From Candidatus Thioglobus sp. (lineage in GTDB: Bacteria > Pseudomonadota > Gammaproteobacteria > Arenicellales > UBA868): a stretch of DNA of 64,000 bases. The position numbers and the translations under genes are program-made. Under the pieces are notes generated by a model that was not told the origin of the DNA, searched no databases, and was given only the letters and a program-made list of their open reading frames with translations. The DNA lies in contig SHBR01000002.1 of the NCBI GenBank assembly GCA_004212795.1, positions 1 through 64,000 on the forward strand, given 5' to 3'. Shown in pieces: positions 20,821 to 32,346 of the stretch. The number at the start of each line of letters is the position of its first letter. Position 1 is the first letter of the stretch.

Positions 20821-22410
20821 ATGCGAGTTCTAAGTGGTATTTGGTCAGGAATTGCGGTTATCGTTTTTCTTCTAATCGTCATCGGGGGTTCAATCACCCT
20901 TACCGCAATAACTTCAACGTCAGTAAGCCTTAGCTCGGCGCTGGCCGACCCTTACCTGATTGGCGTCATCCGCTTTACGATCGGACAAGCGGTGCTATCA
21001 ACAGTCATCAGCGTGGGCTTAGCGCTTATTGTTACGCGAGCGCTCGCAAGGCGCTCAAAATTTCCGGGGCGGAGACTGCTGATCTCATTAATGGGATTAC
21101 CCGTCGTGATGCCTGTCATTGTTGCAATTTTTGGGATTACCGCGGTTTTTGGTAAAAGCGGTCTCCTGAACCAGCTGTTATTGTTATTCGGCGTGCAACA
21201 GTCTTTTACAGTTTATGGACTGACCGGCATCCTTCTGGCACATACGTTTTTTAATCTCCCTCTCACAATTCGATTGCTTCTGCCTGCTTGGGAAAGTATT
21301 CCACGCGAAAACTGGCGGCTTGCGAGCATGCTGGGGATGTCCAGTCGACAGCTTTTCCGACTTCTGGAATGGCCGTCTATTAGTGATCGCCTTCCTGGAA
21401 TTTGTCTTATTGTTTTTCTTTTATGCTTTACAAGTTTTGCCGTGGTCCTGACGCTTGGTGGTGGTCCCGCTGCAACCACTATTGAAGTTGCAATTTATCA
21501 GGCGCTCCGATACGACTTTGAACTCAGCCAGGCAGCCCTGCTCGCGCTTCTTCAGCTCTCACTGTGCACCGTTGCCGCGCTTGGGTTGCTCAAATGGTTT
21601 CGGGTATTTGCAACGACTTCCGGTCGTAAAGTCGATGCCAAAGATCGTCCGGACATCCACTCTACTACTGGAAAAGCCATAGATGTCTTTTGTATCGGTG
21701 TTTGTGCCATTTTCTTACTATTGCCGATCGCAATGATTTTTTATTCAGGCGTTCGTGGCCCTGTCTACAAAGTCATCAGTGACCCCAACTTGTGGCTAGC
21801 ATCGGGTCGGAGCTTAATCATCGCGATCTTGGCGACGGCAATCTCAATGCTACTGGCAATGGGTCTCATCAAGAGTGTCCGGTTTCTCAGAGAAAAGACA
21901 AAACAGCAAAAAGGCGCTGAACTTGCCCTGACAATCGGCTCAATGACAGTTGCAATTCCACCTATGGTTATCGGAACCGGTTTTTTTCTTATAGCCCTTA
22001 GAACTCATACGCTAGCGCATGCAACCCTTATCATGATTGCCCTGGTAAACGCGATTATGGTGTTACCTTATCTACTTCGAAGCATCTCACCACCCTATAT
22101 TCAGGCCGGCGAGCAGTATTACAAATTGTGTCGACATCTTGGACTCTCGGGCCTACAACGATTTCGCCTCATTGACTGGCCCATTATCCGTAAACCAACT
22201 GCATTCGCCGTAGGGCTCGGAGGCGCACTCTCTTTTGGCGATATGGGTGTTGCCGCACTTTTCGACACCGACGGTCAAGTCACGCTTCCCGTTATGCTTT
22301 ATCACCAACTTGGGGCGTACCAATTTAATGAGGCCTCTGTTACCGCGGTTTTTCTTTTACTACTATGTGTTTCTTTCTTTTGGGCAATTAACCAAATTAT
22401 CAGCCGATGA
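20821..22410 (+). CDS. thiP: Thiamine ABC transporter permease (double permease)
   Basis: 529 aa, two BPD_transp_1 halves; position in thiBPQ. Confidence 0.94.
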   Translation: MRVLSGIWSGIAVIVFLLIVIGGSITLTAITSTSVSLSSALADPYLIGVIRFTIGQAVLSTVISVGLALIVTRALARRSKFPGRRLLISLMGLPVVMPVIVAIFGITAVFGKSGLLNQLLLLFGVQQSFTVYGLTGILLAHTFFNLPLTIRLLLPAWESIPRENWRLASMLGMSSRQLFRLLEWPSISDRLPGICLIVFLLCFTSFAVVLTLGGGPAATTIEVAIYQALRYDFELSQAALLALLQLSLCTVAALGLLKWFRVFATTSGRKVDAKDRPDIHSTTGKAIDVFCIGVCAIFLLLPIAMIFYSGVRGPVYKVISDPNLWLASGRSLIIAILATAISMLLAMGLIKSVRFLREKTKQQKGAELALTIGSMTVAIPPMVIGTGFFLIALRTHTLAHATLIMIALVNAIMVLPYLLRSISPPYIQAGEQYYKLCRHLGLSGLQRFRLIDWPIIRKPTAFAVGLGGALSFGDMGVAALFDTDGQVTLPVMLYHQLGAYQFNEASVTAVFLLLLCVSFFWAINQIISR

Positions 22411-23123
22411 GCTTTCTACGAATCAAAAATCTCTGTTTGAAGTTTGGAGACTGGACACTTGATGTTTCCATCGAACTCGCCGCAGGACGTTGCCTGGGTA
22501 TCATTGGGCCAAGCGGCGCGGGCAAGTCAACACTACTCTCTTTAATCGCCGGATTTGAGACCCCCTATTCTGGAGATATTTTTATCGATGCTCAACCCAT
22601 CAACGATCTCGAGCCATCCCATCGACCTGTCACCTTTATGTTTCAGGAAAATAATTTATTCAATCATCTGACGCTCTACGAAAACATTGCACTCGGTTGC
22701 CACCCCGGACTTAAATTAAGTCCAATCGACCGAGACCAAATCGAGATCGCTTTGTCCGCAACAGAGCTTTCCTCAATTGCGAATCGAAAACCGTCAGACG
22801 TCTCAGGTGGAGAACGACAGCGTGCCGCGTTGGCTCGGTGTCTATGTCAAAAACAACCTCTTCTGCTTCTGGATGAACCGTTTGCAAACCTAGACCCTCG
22901 GCTACGAAGTCAAATGCATCAACTCGTAAATGTTTTACGAAGACAGCATGGACTCACCGTATTGGTTATCAGTCATATGCCTCTTGAGATCGCCCAAATC
23001 GCTGACGAACTACTCTTTATGCAGGATGGCAAAATAAAAGAGCGCGGAAATCCTGATCAGCTCCTCGAAAATCCCACCCATCCTCAACTCATTAATTACT
23101 TAGAATTCACAACGAACCGGTAG
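22407..23123 (+). CDS. thiQ: Thiamine ABC transporter ATP-binding protein
   Basis: GPSGAGKST Walker A, VSGGERQRAALARCL signature, LLLDEPFANLDP; 4-nt overlap with thiP. Confidence 0.95.
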   Translation: MSFLRIKNLCLKFGDWTLDVSIELAAGRCLGIIGPSGAGKSTLLSLIAGFETPYSGDIFIDAQPINDLEPSHRPVTFMFQENNLFNHLTLYENIALGCHPGLKLSPIDRDQIEIALSATELSSIANRKPSDVSGGERQRAALARCLCQKQPLLLLDEPFANLDPRLRSQMHQLVNVLRRQHGLTVLVISHMPLEIAQIADELLFMQDGKIKERGNPDQLLENPTHPQLINYLEFTTNR

Positions 23124-23154
23124 TATCTAAAAAAAACAAAAAGAGGCTACTTCT

Positions 23155-23700
23155 ATGCTGATTCGTGCCCTCGGTTTTACACTTTTGGCTTCACTTTATT
23201 TTTCGCCGGTCAACGGCGACACTGAATGCGCAATGAACCTTGATTTTTCAAAACGTTTTCTCGCAAGCGATGATTCCGTCCGGTTATGCGACTCTTACTC
23301 CAATAAGGTGTTGCTCATCGTCAATACCGCGAGCTACTGTGGGTTTACCTCACAATTTGAAGGACTAGAAGCGCTTCAAGAAAAGTACAGTGGCCAGGGT
23401 TTTTCCGTGCTGGGGTTCCCATCTAATGATTTTTTCCAGGATCCACGCTCGGAAGAAAAAATACGTGAGTTTTGCGACCTCACCTATGCGGTGAAATTTC
23501 CGATGTTCGAGAAAACGAAAGTCGCCAAACGTCATGCAGAACCCTTTTATGAGGCGCTTGGAACAGAAGCAGGTCAGTTTCCAAAATGGAACTTCCACAA
23601 ATATTTGCTCGACCGAGAAGGTCGTGTCGTAGGCAGTTTTGGCCCAACCGTAGCGCCGAACAACGGCGAGCTGGTCGACAAAATCGAAGCACTCCTATAA
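23155..23700 (+). CDS. Glutathione peroxidase family (Cys-type)
   Basis: NTASYCGFTSQFEGLEALQEKYSGQGFSVLGFPSNDF; KWNFHKYLLDREG. Confidence 0.94.
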   Translation: MLIRALGFTLLASLYFSPVNGDTECAMNLDFSKRFLASDDSVRLCDSYSNKVLLIVNTASYCGFTSQFEGLEALQEKYSGQGFSVLGFPSNDFFQDPRSEEKIREFCDLTYAVKFPMFEKTKVAKRHAEPFYEALGTEAGQFPKWNFHKYLLDREGRVVGSFGPTVAPNNGELVDKIEALL

Positions 23701-24258
23701 GGGCGAGCCGTCCTTTTTAGGGCTCACCGCTGAATTTCACGACTTGGCTTTTTGTCGCAACTCCCTGGTCTATTTCGTTTGAGGGTCAAGAGGGGCCTGG
23801 TCGCTTAACCCCAGCGCTTCTTCCTTTCGATGGCACGCTCTTAATATCGCGGCTTGACCTCGGGGAGGTCCAATGACCTGTGGTCCCACGGGCAAGCAGG
23901 CCTTGGTGAATCCTGCCGGTAAGCTGGGCGCAGGACACGATGTCATCATGATCGCGGAAGTAATCGCGTTGCAACCGATGTATGTTTTGGTGGGCTGACC
24001 CGCGATGAACTCAACGTAGCGCTGGTCTGATTGGGCTATTTGTTAACCCTGAACAACTCAACGCTCTTCTCGATAATAAAACTTCATATCGCTAATCCAG
24101 ATTGTTAAACCAATATAGACAATACGGGCATATCGTTGCATATTTTGGATCTTGCATAGCGTAACTTTCTAAAATAATCTACAAATTGACCAGAAGCAAC
24201 GCAAGCCTTTTAAAGGCGTCATCTATCTTATCCAAATAACCTGTCCACCAGGGCTTTA

Positions 24259-25110
24259 ATGTCAAACATGAAAAAAGGGTGCCGAGTCGTATTTACAGAC
24301 CTTGATGGCACGCTTCTCGGTTCTGACCAAAAGCTAAGCAACAGAAATCGCCAGACGCTAGAAGATTTAGGTCAACAGAATATTGCTCGAGTCGTAATCA
24401 CCGGGCGATCGTTGTTGTCATGCGATCGCGTCATCAATGAAAATTTCCCGATCGACTTTCTTGTGACGTCATCCGGCGCAGGTATTTTTTCTCATCAACC
24501 ACGCGAATTGATTCACCATTTTGGCCTTGCCGTTCCGGAAATCAAAACAGCAATTGATGTGTTGAAAAATTTGAAAATGGACTTCATGGTTCATGATCCC
24601 GTTCCCGATAATCATCAGTTTTACTGGTATCGATTTGGCTCAAAAAATCCTGATTTTGATCGCAGACTTGCGCTTTATTCGAGTCATCACCAAAAGCTCA
24701 CTGATCTCACGCAGTTAAAGGAAGGTAGCGCACAACTTTTATCAATCGAAACTTCAAAAAATGCATCAGCACGGCTTCAGGAACTCCGCGACAAGCTACC
24801 GGCATACAGCGTGTTACGGGCGACTTCCCCGCTTGACCATGCCTCGACCTGGTATGAGATTTTCCCGCCTAACGTAAGCAAATCCCAAGCGGCTCAATGG
24901 ATTTGTAACGCGTTTGGCGTCGACTCAGCCACCGCACTGGCAATTGGGAATGACTTTAACGATATTGACATGCTCCGATGGGCGCCTTTCGCACGCGTGG
25001 TTTCCAACGCGCCATCACCCCTTACCGAAGAGTTTTTATCAGTCGCTGACCATGATAAGAATGGATTTAGCGAAGCCGTCTCATACTGGCTGGGACAAAC
25101 CAACAAATGA
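24259..25110 (+). CDS. Cof-type HAD-IIB family hydrolase
   Basis: VFTDLDGTLLGSDQKLSNRN; ALAIGNDFNDIDML. Confidence 0.92.
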   Translation: MSNMKKGCRVVFTDLDGTLLGSDQKLSNRNRQTLEDLGQQNIARVVITGRSLLSCDRVINENFPIDFLVTSSGAGIFSHQPRELIHHFGLAVPEIKTAIDVLKNLKMDFMVHDPVPDNHQFYWYRFGSKNPDFDRRLALYSSHHQKLTDLTQLKEGSAQLLSIETSKNASARLQELRDKLPAYSVLRATSPLDHASTWYEIFPPNVSKSQAAQWICNAFGVDSATALAIGNDFNDIDMLRWAPFARVVSNAPSPLTEEFLSVADHDKNGFSEAVSYWLGQTNK

Positions 25111-25127
25111 CAACTTCCCATTCATAA

Positions 25128-25859
25128 TCACCAAAGCAGTTCGCCATTAATAAAGGCGGCCGAAAGAGAAGTTTCAGGCCTCTTAAAGAAATCCTCAGCA
25201 GGTGAATGCTCGATTAATCGTCCGTTGTGGAGGAACATGACATCGACCGCGACTCGACGCACCTGACCGAGATCGTGAGAGACCATCATGATACGAACCT
25301 GATCTTCGTCCATCTCTCGAATAATCTGCTCAACCTGCGCCGTTGCAGCGGGATCGAGATTGGCTGTTGGTTCATCGAGAAAAAGTACGCGGGGCTTAAG
25401 TGCCCATGCTCTTGCGAGCGCTAAGCGCTGCTGCTCTCCACCTGACAGCACCCTCGCATTCCTGTTCGAAATATTCTGGAGACCTGTTTTCTGAAGTACG
25501 TTCTCGGTACGATCCACTCGCTCATGTTTTGGGATATTGCGCGCTTTTAGAGCATGCTCAATGTTTCCACGGACTGAGCGTCGAAGCAGTATCGGTCGTT
25601 GAAAAACCATCGCTTGCGCAGCACGTTGCTGTTCAACACTGCCACCCGCCCATTCAATTGATCCCGCTGATGGCGTCAACAGTCCGTGACATAACCGCAA
25701 TAACAGACTCTTACCTGCGCCGTTGGGACCAACGATCCCTGTGGGCGCGCCCGGCTGCAGCTGAAAAGAAACGTCATCCAGCAACACTTTGCTGTCTGTC
25801 TCAAATCGCAACGAATCTACTTGTAACGGCAGAATTTGAAGTGAGGATGGGGAAGGCAC
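25128..25859 (-). CDS. ABC transporter ATP-binding protein (TupC/WtpC-like, tungstate-type), no adjacent permease
   Basis: GPNGAGKSLLLRL Walker A, LSGGEQQRLALARAWALKPRVLFLDEPTANLDP. Confidence 0.85.
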   Translation of the reverse strand: MPSPSSLQILPLQVDSLRFETDSKVLLDDVSFQLQPGAPTGIVGPNGAGKSLLLRLCHGLLTPSAGSIEWAGGSVEQQRAAQAMVFQRPILLRRSVRGNIEHALKARNIPKHERVDRTENVLQKTGLQNISNRNARVLSGGEQQRLALARAWALKPRVLFLDEPTANLDPAATAQVEQIIREMDEDQVRIMMVSHDLGQVRRVAVDVMFLHNGRLIEHSPAEDFFKRPETSLSAAFINGELLW

Positions 25860-25957
25860 GTTTTTATTTTTTAATCAGGAAACGAAGGATGGCACAAACA
25901 TCACATACTTATTCAATTCTGAACATGGCAAACCCGCTCACGACGACAGGTAAACGC

Positions 25958-26917
<960 letters not shown>

Positions 26918-26979
26918 TTATCACTCTTCTTCGAAAACCATGTTGAGGCAGTTCTTTTTAAAAATACCGCCTGAACGTA

Positions 26980-27008
26980 AAAAGGGCTGCAAAAGCAGCC
27001 CTTTCTTT
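26980..27008 (-). terminator. Rho-independent terminator of hsp20
   Basis: AAAGGGCTGC-AAAA-GCAGCCCTTT perfect stem; on the minus strand it is followed by a T run, just after the hsp20 stop. Confidence 0.88.
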
Positions 27009-27025
27009 CCTGTCAAACTCCGGAT

Positions 27026-27484
27026 TCAGGCAATTTTGATGTCCACCTTGCGAGGCTTGGCTTCAGCAACTTTAGGTAGCCAAAGATTGAGAACGCCATC
27101 TTCATATCGAGCCTCGATGTTTGATTCATCAATCCCTGAGCCGAGTTTCAATGATCTCGAAAACTTGCCGAAAAATTGCTCTTTCAATATTGACCGGCCT
27201 GTTTTGTCATCACTCTGTCGAGGTTTTCTTTCTGCAACAATTTTTAATATGCCATCAGTGACGGTGACTTCCAGTCCTTCTCTACCCACTCCAGGGAGCT
27301 CTGCCTGAACAAGGAACGCGCTTTCGTTTTCACTGACATCAATGGATGGCCGCTTAGTCGCCGCGGCATGATACAGGTTAGCAGACTGAGGCCACCCGCC
27401 CATCAAATTTTCATAACTTCCTAAAACATCCCAACCGCGACCTCTCTCAAATGACCTTACTACGTTATTCATAATATTCTCCAT
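27026..27484 (-). CDS. Hsp20/alpha-crystallin family small heat shock protein
   Basis: PSIDVSENESAFLVQAELPGVGREGLEVTVTDGILKI ... ARYEDGVLNLWLPK. Confidence 0.93.
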   Translation of the reverse strand: MENIMNNVVRSFERGRGWDVLGSYENLMGGWPQSANLYHAAATKRPSIDVSENESAFLVQAELPGVGREGLEVTVTDGILKIVAERKPRQSDDKTGRSILKEQFFGKFSRSLKLGSGIDESNIEARYEDGVLNLWLPKVAEAKPRKVDIKIA

Positions 27485-27720
27485 TTTCTTTGGGACAGCA
27501 GGCTTATCTCTGAATCCCGGCTCTTTCTAAAATGGTGACAATCGAATATTTTTCAATAGCAAATCCAAATAATTTTTGTTCGACACAACAGGATACGAAT
27601 AAGTTAAGTGACCCATGAGTCGGACTTTTATTCGTTTTGAATCAGGAATTTCTTATCGGTTCAGATCTTTGTTTTGCCTAACCACAGCGCTCATAAAACA
27701 GCAGAACTCTCGCTTTGTTA

Positions 27721-28161
27721 TCAGGCTGCGCCCCCGTCAACACCTCTCTGAAAACGAGAATCAATGCCTTCAAAAAAATACATTCCAAACCCCATCGCCA
27801 ACACAAAAATAAGTACTGAGTCATAGCCCGTAACCAATGCGACCAGAGCAGGTCCAGGGCAAAAACCGACGAGGCCCCAGCCCAGACCAAATAATAAAGA
27901 TCCAAAAACAAGGGGCGGATCGATGTCGCGACGCGTTGGCAACGAAAAAGACTCAGCAAGTATGGGTTTGGATCGTTTGAGAATAAAGCCGTATCCCGTC
28001 AAATAAGTCATGGATGCTCCAAGCATGACAAAAATGAGACTGGGATCCCATTCACCCACAACGTTTAGAAACGAAACAATTTTCTCCGGTTGCGTCATTC
28101 CTGATATACCAAGGCCCAATGCAAAGAGGACGCCTGATAAAAATATCATCAACAGGCCCAT
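27721..28161 (-). CDS. YeeE/YedE family protein (DUF6691 half)
   Basis: FGLGWGLVGFCPGPALVALVTG motif. Confidence 0.88.
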   Translation of the reverse strand: MGLLMIFLSGVLFALGLGISGMTQPEKIVSFLNVVGEWDPSLIFVMLGASMTYLTGYGFILKRSKPILAESFSLPTRRDIDPPLVFGSLLFGLGWGLVGFCPGPALVALVTGYDSVLIFVLAMGFGMYFFEGIDSRFQRGVDGGAA

Positions 28162-28589
28162 TAGATTTCACCCCCGAATATGAGGTCAATTGATACAGCT
28201 GCAGCGATACCGCTTGATAAAAAAACCACGACCGCAATCATTGATCGTTGCGAGAGCCGGCCAATTCCGCAAACCCCATGCCCGCTTGTACAGCCACTTC
28301 CTATCCGGGTTCCAATGCCAACAAGCAACCCCGCGAGCATCACCGCTGGGGGGGAACTTTTCAGCGTGAAATTAAGGGTTTCGGGAAATGTTCCGAGAAG
28401 AAGAACACCGCCCGTGACTAGGCCAGCTAAAAAAGCAAACCGCCAGAGCGTATCGTGCTTTTTAAATGACAGAAACCCACCCAGTATTCCGCTAACGCCG
28501 GCAACTCGGCCGTTAAAGAACAGTAACGATAAAGCTGCCAACCCCAATAAAAAACCTCCGAATAATGGCTTAATCAGTGTAAATTCCAT
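28161..28589 (-). CDS. YeeE/YedE family protein (sulfur-compound transporter-like half)
   Basis: GLLVGIGTRIGSGCTSGHGVCGIGRLSQRS motif. Confidence 0.9.
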   Translation of the reverse strand: MEFTLIKPLFGGFLLGLAALSLLFFNGRVAGVSGILGGFLSFKKHDTLWRFAFLAGLVTGGVLLLGTFPETLNFTLKSSPPAVMLAGLLVGIGTRIGSGCTSGHGVCGIGRLSQRSMIAVVVFLSSGIAAAVSIDLIFGGEI

Positions 28590-28730
28590 AAAGAGTCCTA
28601 TTTTTTAGTATTAAACAATATTATAATTTACTAATTATACAGGTTTGTTCGCACGCAAGCGCGCGTTGGAGAAAATACCTGATTCAGAACTTAAAGTCGC
28701 AATCCCCGATAAACCAAATCGAAGTGAGTA

Positions 28731-30053
28731 ATGACAGCTAACACCCCGATAGCCGATAATGAATTTGATGTCGTGATCGCAGGTGCCGGTATTATTGGCA
28801 CGTCAATTGCCTTCGCTCTCTCCCAGCGCTCGTACCGCGTACTCGTTGTCGATCCACTCGCCGGTGCAGGTCAAGGGGCAACGAGCGGATCACTGGCTAT
28901 GATCCGAACGCAGTACTCAACGCTGGAGGGGACAGCGCTCGCTTGGGAAGGTTTTCATTGCTGGAAAGATTGGCAAAATTTTCTAGGCCTTACTGACGAT
29001 GAACCCATCGCTCCTTTCCATCGTGCGGGTGTTTTAACATTTAAAACACCTAACAACGACTACTTACGATATCCACTCGAATTTTCAGAACAACTCGGTA
29101 TTCCATTCTCGATTTGGTCACTTGCAAAATTACAGGAAGTATTCCCCACATGGGATTTTTCAACTTTTGGCCCACCTGTTATTTCTGATAACCCCAATTT
29201 TGGCCAATTTTCTAACAGCGCGCCCGAAGGCATATATTTTCCTTGTGGCGGGTATTGTGCAGACCCGCAGCTCGCGGCTAAAAATCTTCAACGAGCGGCC
29301 GAGAAAAATGGTGTCGTATTTTACTTTAATCGCGGCGTCTCCGGTATTAATCTAAAAGACAATCAGATTCGTGGCATCACCTTGACTGATGGCACAAATC
29401 TACCCTGCAAGATACTGGTGAACGCCGCGGGTCCACATGCACAAGACTTGATTAAAAAAGCGGGTTTATCCGGACAGCAACAGATTGGAACACGAGTCCT
29501 ACGCCACCAAACCGTTCATATCAATTGTCCCGATTCAAAGAGCGCAGATGGCGCAAAAATAATGCTCTATGACACCGATATTGGCAGTTATATGCGCGAG
29601 GATACGGGTGACGCTGTCCTCGTTGGTAGCCTCGGCGCAGAAGGTGAGCACGAGGACGCAGTTGATCCCGAGGGTTTTGACCGAAACATCGCACCGAGTG
29701 CGATCGAGCCACTTTACCGGCTTGCGCAACGCATTCCAGCTATGGGTATTCCAAACAGCATTTCAGGTCTCGCCGACCTATGGGATGTCAGTGATGATTG
29801 GATACCTATCTATGACTGCACAGATGTGAGAGGTTTTTATCTGTCGATCGGTACTAGCGGTAACCAGTTCAAAACCGCGCCTGCAGCCGGCCAAATGATG
29901 GCCGCCCTAATCGAAGCTTGCGAAACCGGCGCTCTTCATGACAAGCAACCGGTCAGATACCAACTACCTCAAACGGGGCATGAAATTAGTCTGGGATTTT
30001 TCTCGAGAAACCGTGAGCCCAATCCGGCCAGCAGTCTGTCGGTGCTCGGATAA
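28731..30053 (+). CDS. DAO-family FAD-dependent oxidoreductase
   Basis: FDVVIAGAGIIGTSIAFALSQRSYRVLVVD Rossmann motif; ATSGSLAMIRTQYS. Confidence 0.9.
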   Translation: MTANTPIADNEFDVVIAGAGIIGTSIAFALSQRSYRVLVVDPLAGAGQGATSGSLAMIRTQYSTLEGTALAWEGFHCWKDWQNFLGLTDDEPIAPFHRAGVLTFKTPNNDYLRYPLEFSEQLGIPFSIWSLAKLQEVFPTWDFSTFGPPVISDNPNFGQFSNSAPEGIYFPCGGYCADPQLAAKNLQRAAEKNGVVFYFNRGVSGINLKDNQIRGITLTDGTNLPCKILVNAAGPHAQDLIKKAGLSGQQQIGTRVLRHQTVHINCPDSKSADGAKIMLYDTDIGSYMREDTGDAVLVGSLGAEGEHEDAVDPEGFDRNIAPSAIEPLYRLAQRIPAMGIPNSISGLADLWDVSDDWIPIYDCTDVRGFYLSIGTSGNQFKTAPAAGQMMAALIEACETGALHDKQPVRYQLPQTGHEISLGFFSRNREPNPASSLSVLG

Positions 30054-30063
30054 TTTCGTGCCG

Positions 30064-31431
30064 TTATGAAACTTCAGGAAATAATTCGTTCACAGACTCA
30101 AGTGCGCTGAATGTCATAAGTCTCTGATGCAAGTTCGCTGCTTGCTCTCCCAGTACAGGCTGAGTCAAAGATATAAATTTGGAGCGATGCGCTTTGGCAT
30201 CTGGAAAATTTTCCGGTTCGCCCTTGGGGATTTCGACACATCGAGTCTCTAAGGAGCCGTCAGTCAAACGGATCGAAACTTTCCCACCCATTCGCTCGGG
30301 ATAAATTGCATCCATCTCGGCGTCTTCCTGAACATCAATGCGTTGCGCAAGATCCAGGGTAGTCGGGTCAGTTAAATATTGATCGTAATCATCCCAGCTG
30401 AGATTGCCTGTCTGAGCGGCAACCGCTGCGGTAAAGTGCATTGAAAACTGCCCACCGACCACGCCGTTTGGCTTCCGTCGGAACGCTTGCGGCAGAGCCG
30501 TTAAGTCCATTCCCTTTCTCGGCAACCCGATGTTAATTTGAGCGATTTTTGATGCTTCAATTCCGGGCGCCGCAATATCGATAATACCGTCGATCGCGGC
30601 ATGACTGAATCGGCATGAAGGGTACGGTTTCACCCCAATTTGCAGCGTCTCCCAATGCTCTCGGAGTCCGGCAATTGCGAGCGATGGATCCGGGTCAGGC
30701 GCATAGCTCCTTAAAAATCCACAATCGCCTTCGATCGCCTCACTTGCGCCAACGAATCCCTGAGATGCAAGAGATGCGGCAATAACACCCACCATCGCTG
30801 CATTGCCCACTTGGAATCGTTTGGTCCACGCGCTGTTGACTAAAAACTGCATAGAGCCCGAAGCTTGGCTTAGACAGATACCCAGTGCCATCGACAATTG
30901 TTCTGCGCTTAAACCAAGCGCCCTGCCTGCGGAAACCGTAGCGCCAAAGGCACCAGTCGTGGCAGTCGGGTGAAAGCCCCGATCATAATGATCGGCCGGT
31001 TTAAGCGCTCGCCCCAGGCGACACATGACTTCATAACCGGCAACAACGCCAGCAACGACGGATGCCCCTGACGCATTCGCCATCTGTCCAGCCGCAAGTG
31101 CTGCGGCCAGTACCGGAGCCGACGGATGCACCGTCGCCGCGATATGCGTGTCATCAAAATCAAGGCTGTGAATTAACGTTCCATTAATCAGCGCAGCGGC
31201 GGGGAATGCGTAACCTCGCGAATCTGCAAACACCCGACCATCACCGTCTGCCATTCCCATCTGCTCTACAGCAGCGAGTAACGCGGGTGTCGATTCCGCC
31301 TCTTTTCTTGCCCGAATGGCCACGCCTACACTATCCGCAATCAGCAAACAGGCGCGCTCTGTAACCCCTGCGGGAATATGATCAAGTTCCAGAGTGCTTC
31401 CAAAAGCACTTAGCGTTTCAGTAATGTTCAA
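30064..31431 (-). CDS. MmgE/PrpD family protein
   Basis: LNGTLIHSLDFDDTHIAATVHPSAPVLAAALA; KPYPSCRFSHAAID. Confidence 0.93.
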   Translation of the reverse strand: MNITETLSAFGSTLELDHIPAGVTERACLLIADSVGVAIRARKEAESTPALLAAVEQMGMADGDGRVFADSRGYAFPAAALINGTLIHSLDFDDTHIAATVHPSAPVLAAALAAGQMANASGASVVAGVVAGYEVMCRLGRALKPADHYDRGFHPTATTGAFGATVSAGRALGLSAEQLSMALGICLSQASGSMQFLVNSAWTKRFQVGNAAMVGVIAASLASQGFVGASEAIEGDCGFLRSYAPDPDPSLAIAGLREHWETLQIGVKPYPSCRFSHAAIDGIIDIAAPGIEASKIAQINIGLPRKGMDLTALPQAFRRKPNGVVGGQFSMHFTAAVAAQTGNLSWDDYDQYLTDPTTLDLAQRIDVQEDAEMDAIYPERMGGKVSIRLTDGSLETRCVEIPKGEPENFPDAKAHRSKFISLTQPVLGEQAANLHQRLMTFSALESVNELFPEVS

Positions 31432-31484
31432 CTTGCTTAGGTCTCGATTTTTGTATTCCCATGATGCGCACTCACACCACTCAG

Positions 31485-32276
31485 TTAACCATCCTTAAAG
31501 ATCGCTTTTCGTTTCTCATTAAAAGCATGAATACCTTCATGTCGATCAGCCGTTGGAATAAGCTCGTTATAAGCCGAAAGCTCGACTTCATAATCTTCTT
31601 TAATCGTCGAGAATTCAGCATGATTAATCGCTCGCAACGCGGCTCGAACTGCCATGGGCCCATTGCTTGCAATTTTGGTGGCGACCTTCTGCACCGTGTC
31701 TTCCAGTTCGGCCGGCGCGCAAACCTGGTTAACAAGCCCCCATTGCAGCGCCTGCTCTGCATCAAATGGACGGCCGCTGAGAATGACTTCTTTAGCGCGT
31801 CGAATGCCCACCGCGCGCGGCAGATACTGTGTGCCGCCCATTCCCGGAATAATGCCCAATGTCGTTTCCGTCAATGCAAATCGAGCATGTTGCGCGGCAT
31901 ATGCAAAGTCGCAGGCCAAGGTCAGTTCCGTGCCGCCGCCATAGGCTGCCCCGTTAATGGCGCCAATGAGCGGTATCGGACAATCCATCAGCGCCCGAGC
32001 TAAGTCCTCAAAAACGACATGCTGCGTAAACCATGCTTCATTCGTCATGTTGTTGCGTTGCTTGAGATCGCCGCCCGCACAAAATGCTCGCTCTCCGGTA
32101 CCGGTAAGCACAATACATCTTGCCTGACGAGTTCCAGAAATAAAGGCTTGAAACACATCTCGTAACTCTTCAGCCATCAGCGTATTAAACGCATTGGCAA
32201 CCTCAGGACGATTAAGCCGAATCCAGGCCACGTGCCCTTCATTCTTGATCAAAATCGTTTCAAATTGCTTATTCAT
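31485..32276 (-). CDS. Enoyl-CoA hydratase/isomerase family
   Basis: AFCAGGDLKQR; GAINGAAYGGGTELTLACDFAYA; GIIPGMGGTQYLPRAVG. Confidence 0.93.
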   Translation of the reverse strand: MNKQFETILIKNEGHVAWIRLNRPEVANAFNTLMAEELRDVFQAFISGTRQARCIVLTGTGERAFCAGGDLKQRNNMTNEAWFTQHVVFEDLARALMDCPIPLIGAINGAAYGGGTELTLACDFAYAAQHARFALTETTLGIIPGMGGTQYLPRAVGIRRAKEVILSGRPFDAEQALQWGLVNQVCAPAELEDTVQKVATKIASNGPMAVRAALRAINHAEFSTIKEDYEVELSAYNELIPTADRHEGIHAFNEKRKAIFKDG

Positions 32277-32346
32277 CCCGTTATCAACCCTTCAGACGTT
32301 TAGCGAAAAAACGTAATCCATCCGCGAATGGATTAAAACGAGCGCT

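Noticed and set aside
27721-28589. Split YeeE/YedE gene as a frameshifted pseudogene
   Set aside because: The two half-size proteins each have their own start and conserved motif; two-gene YeeE/YedE pairs are a normal arrangement.
31461-32003. 180-aa + strand ORF
   Set aside because: Antisense shadow of the enoyl-CoA hydratase at 31485-32276, which has clear motifs.
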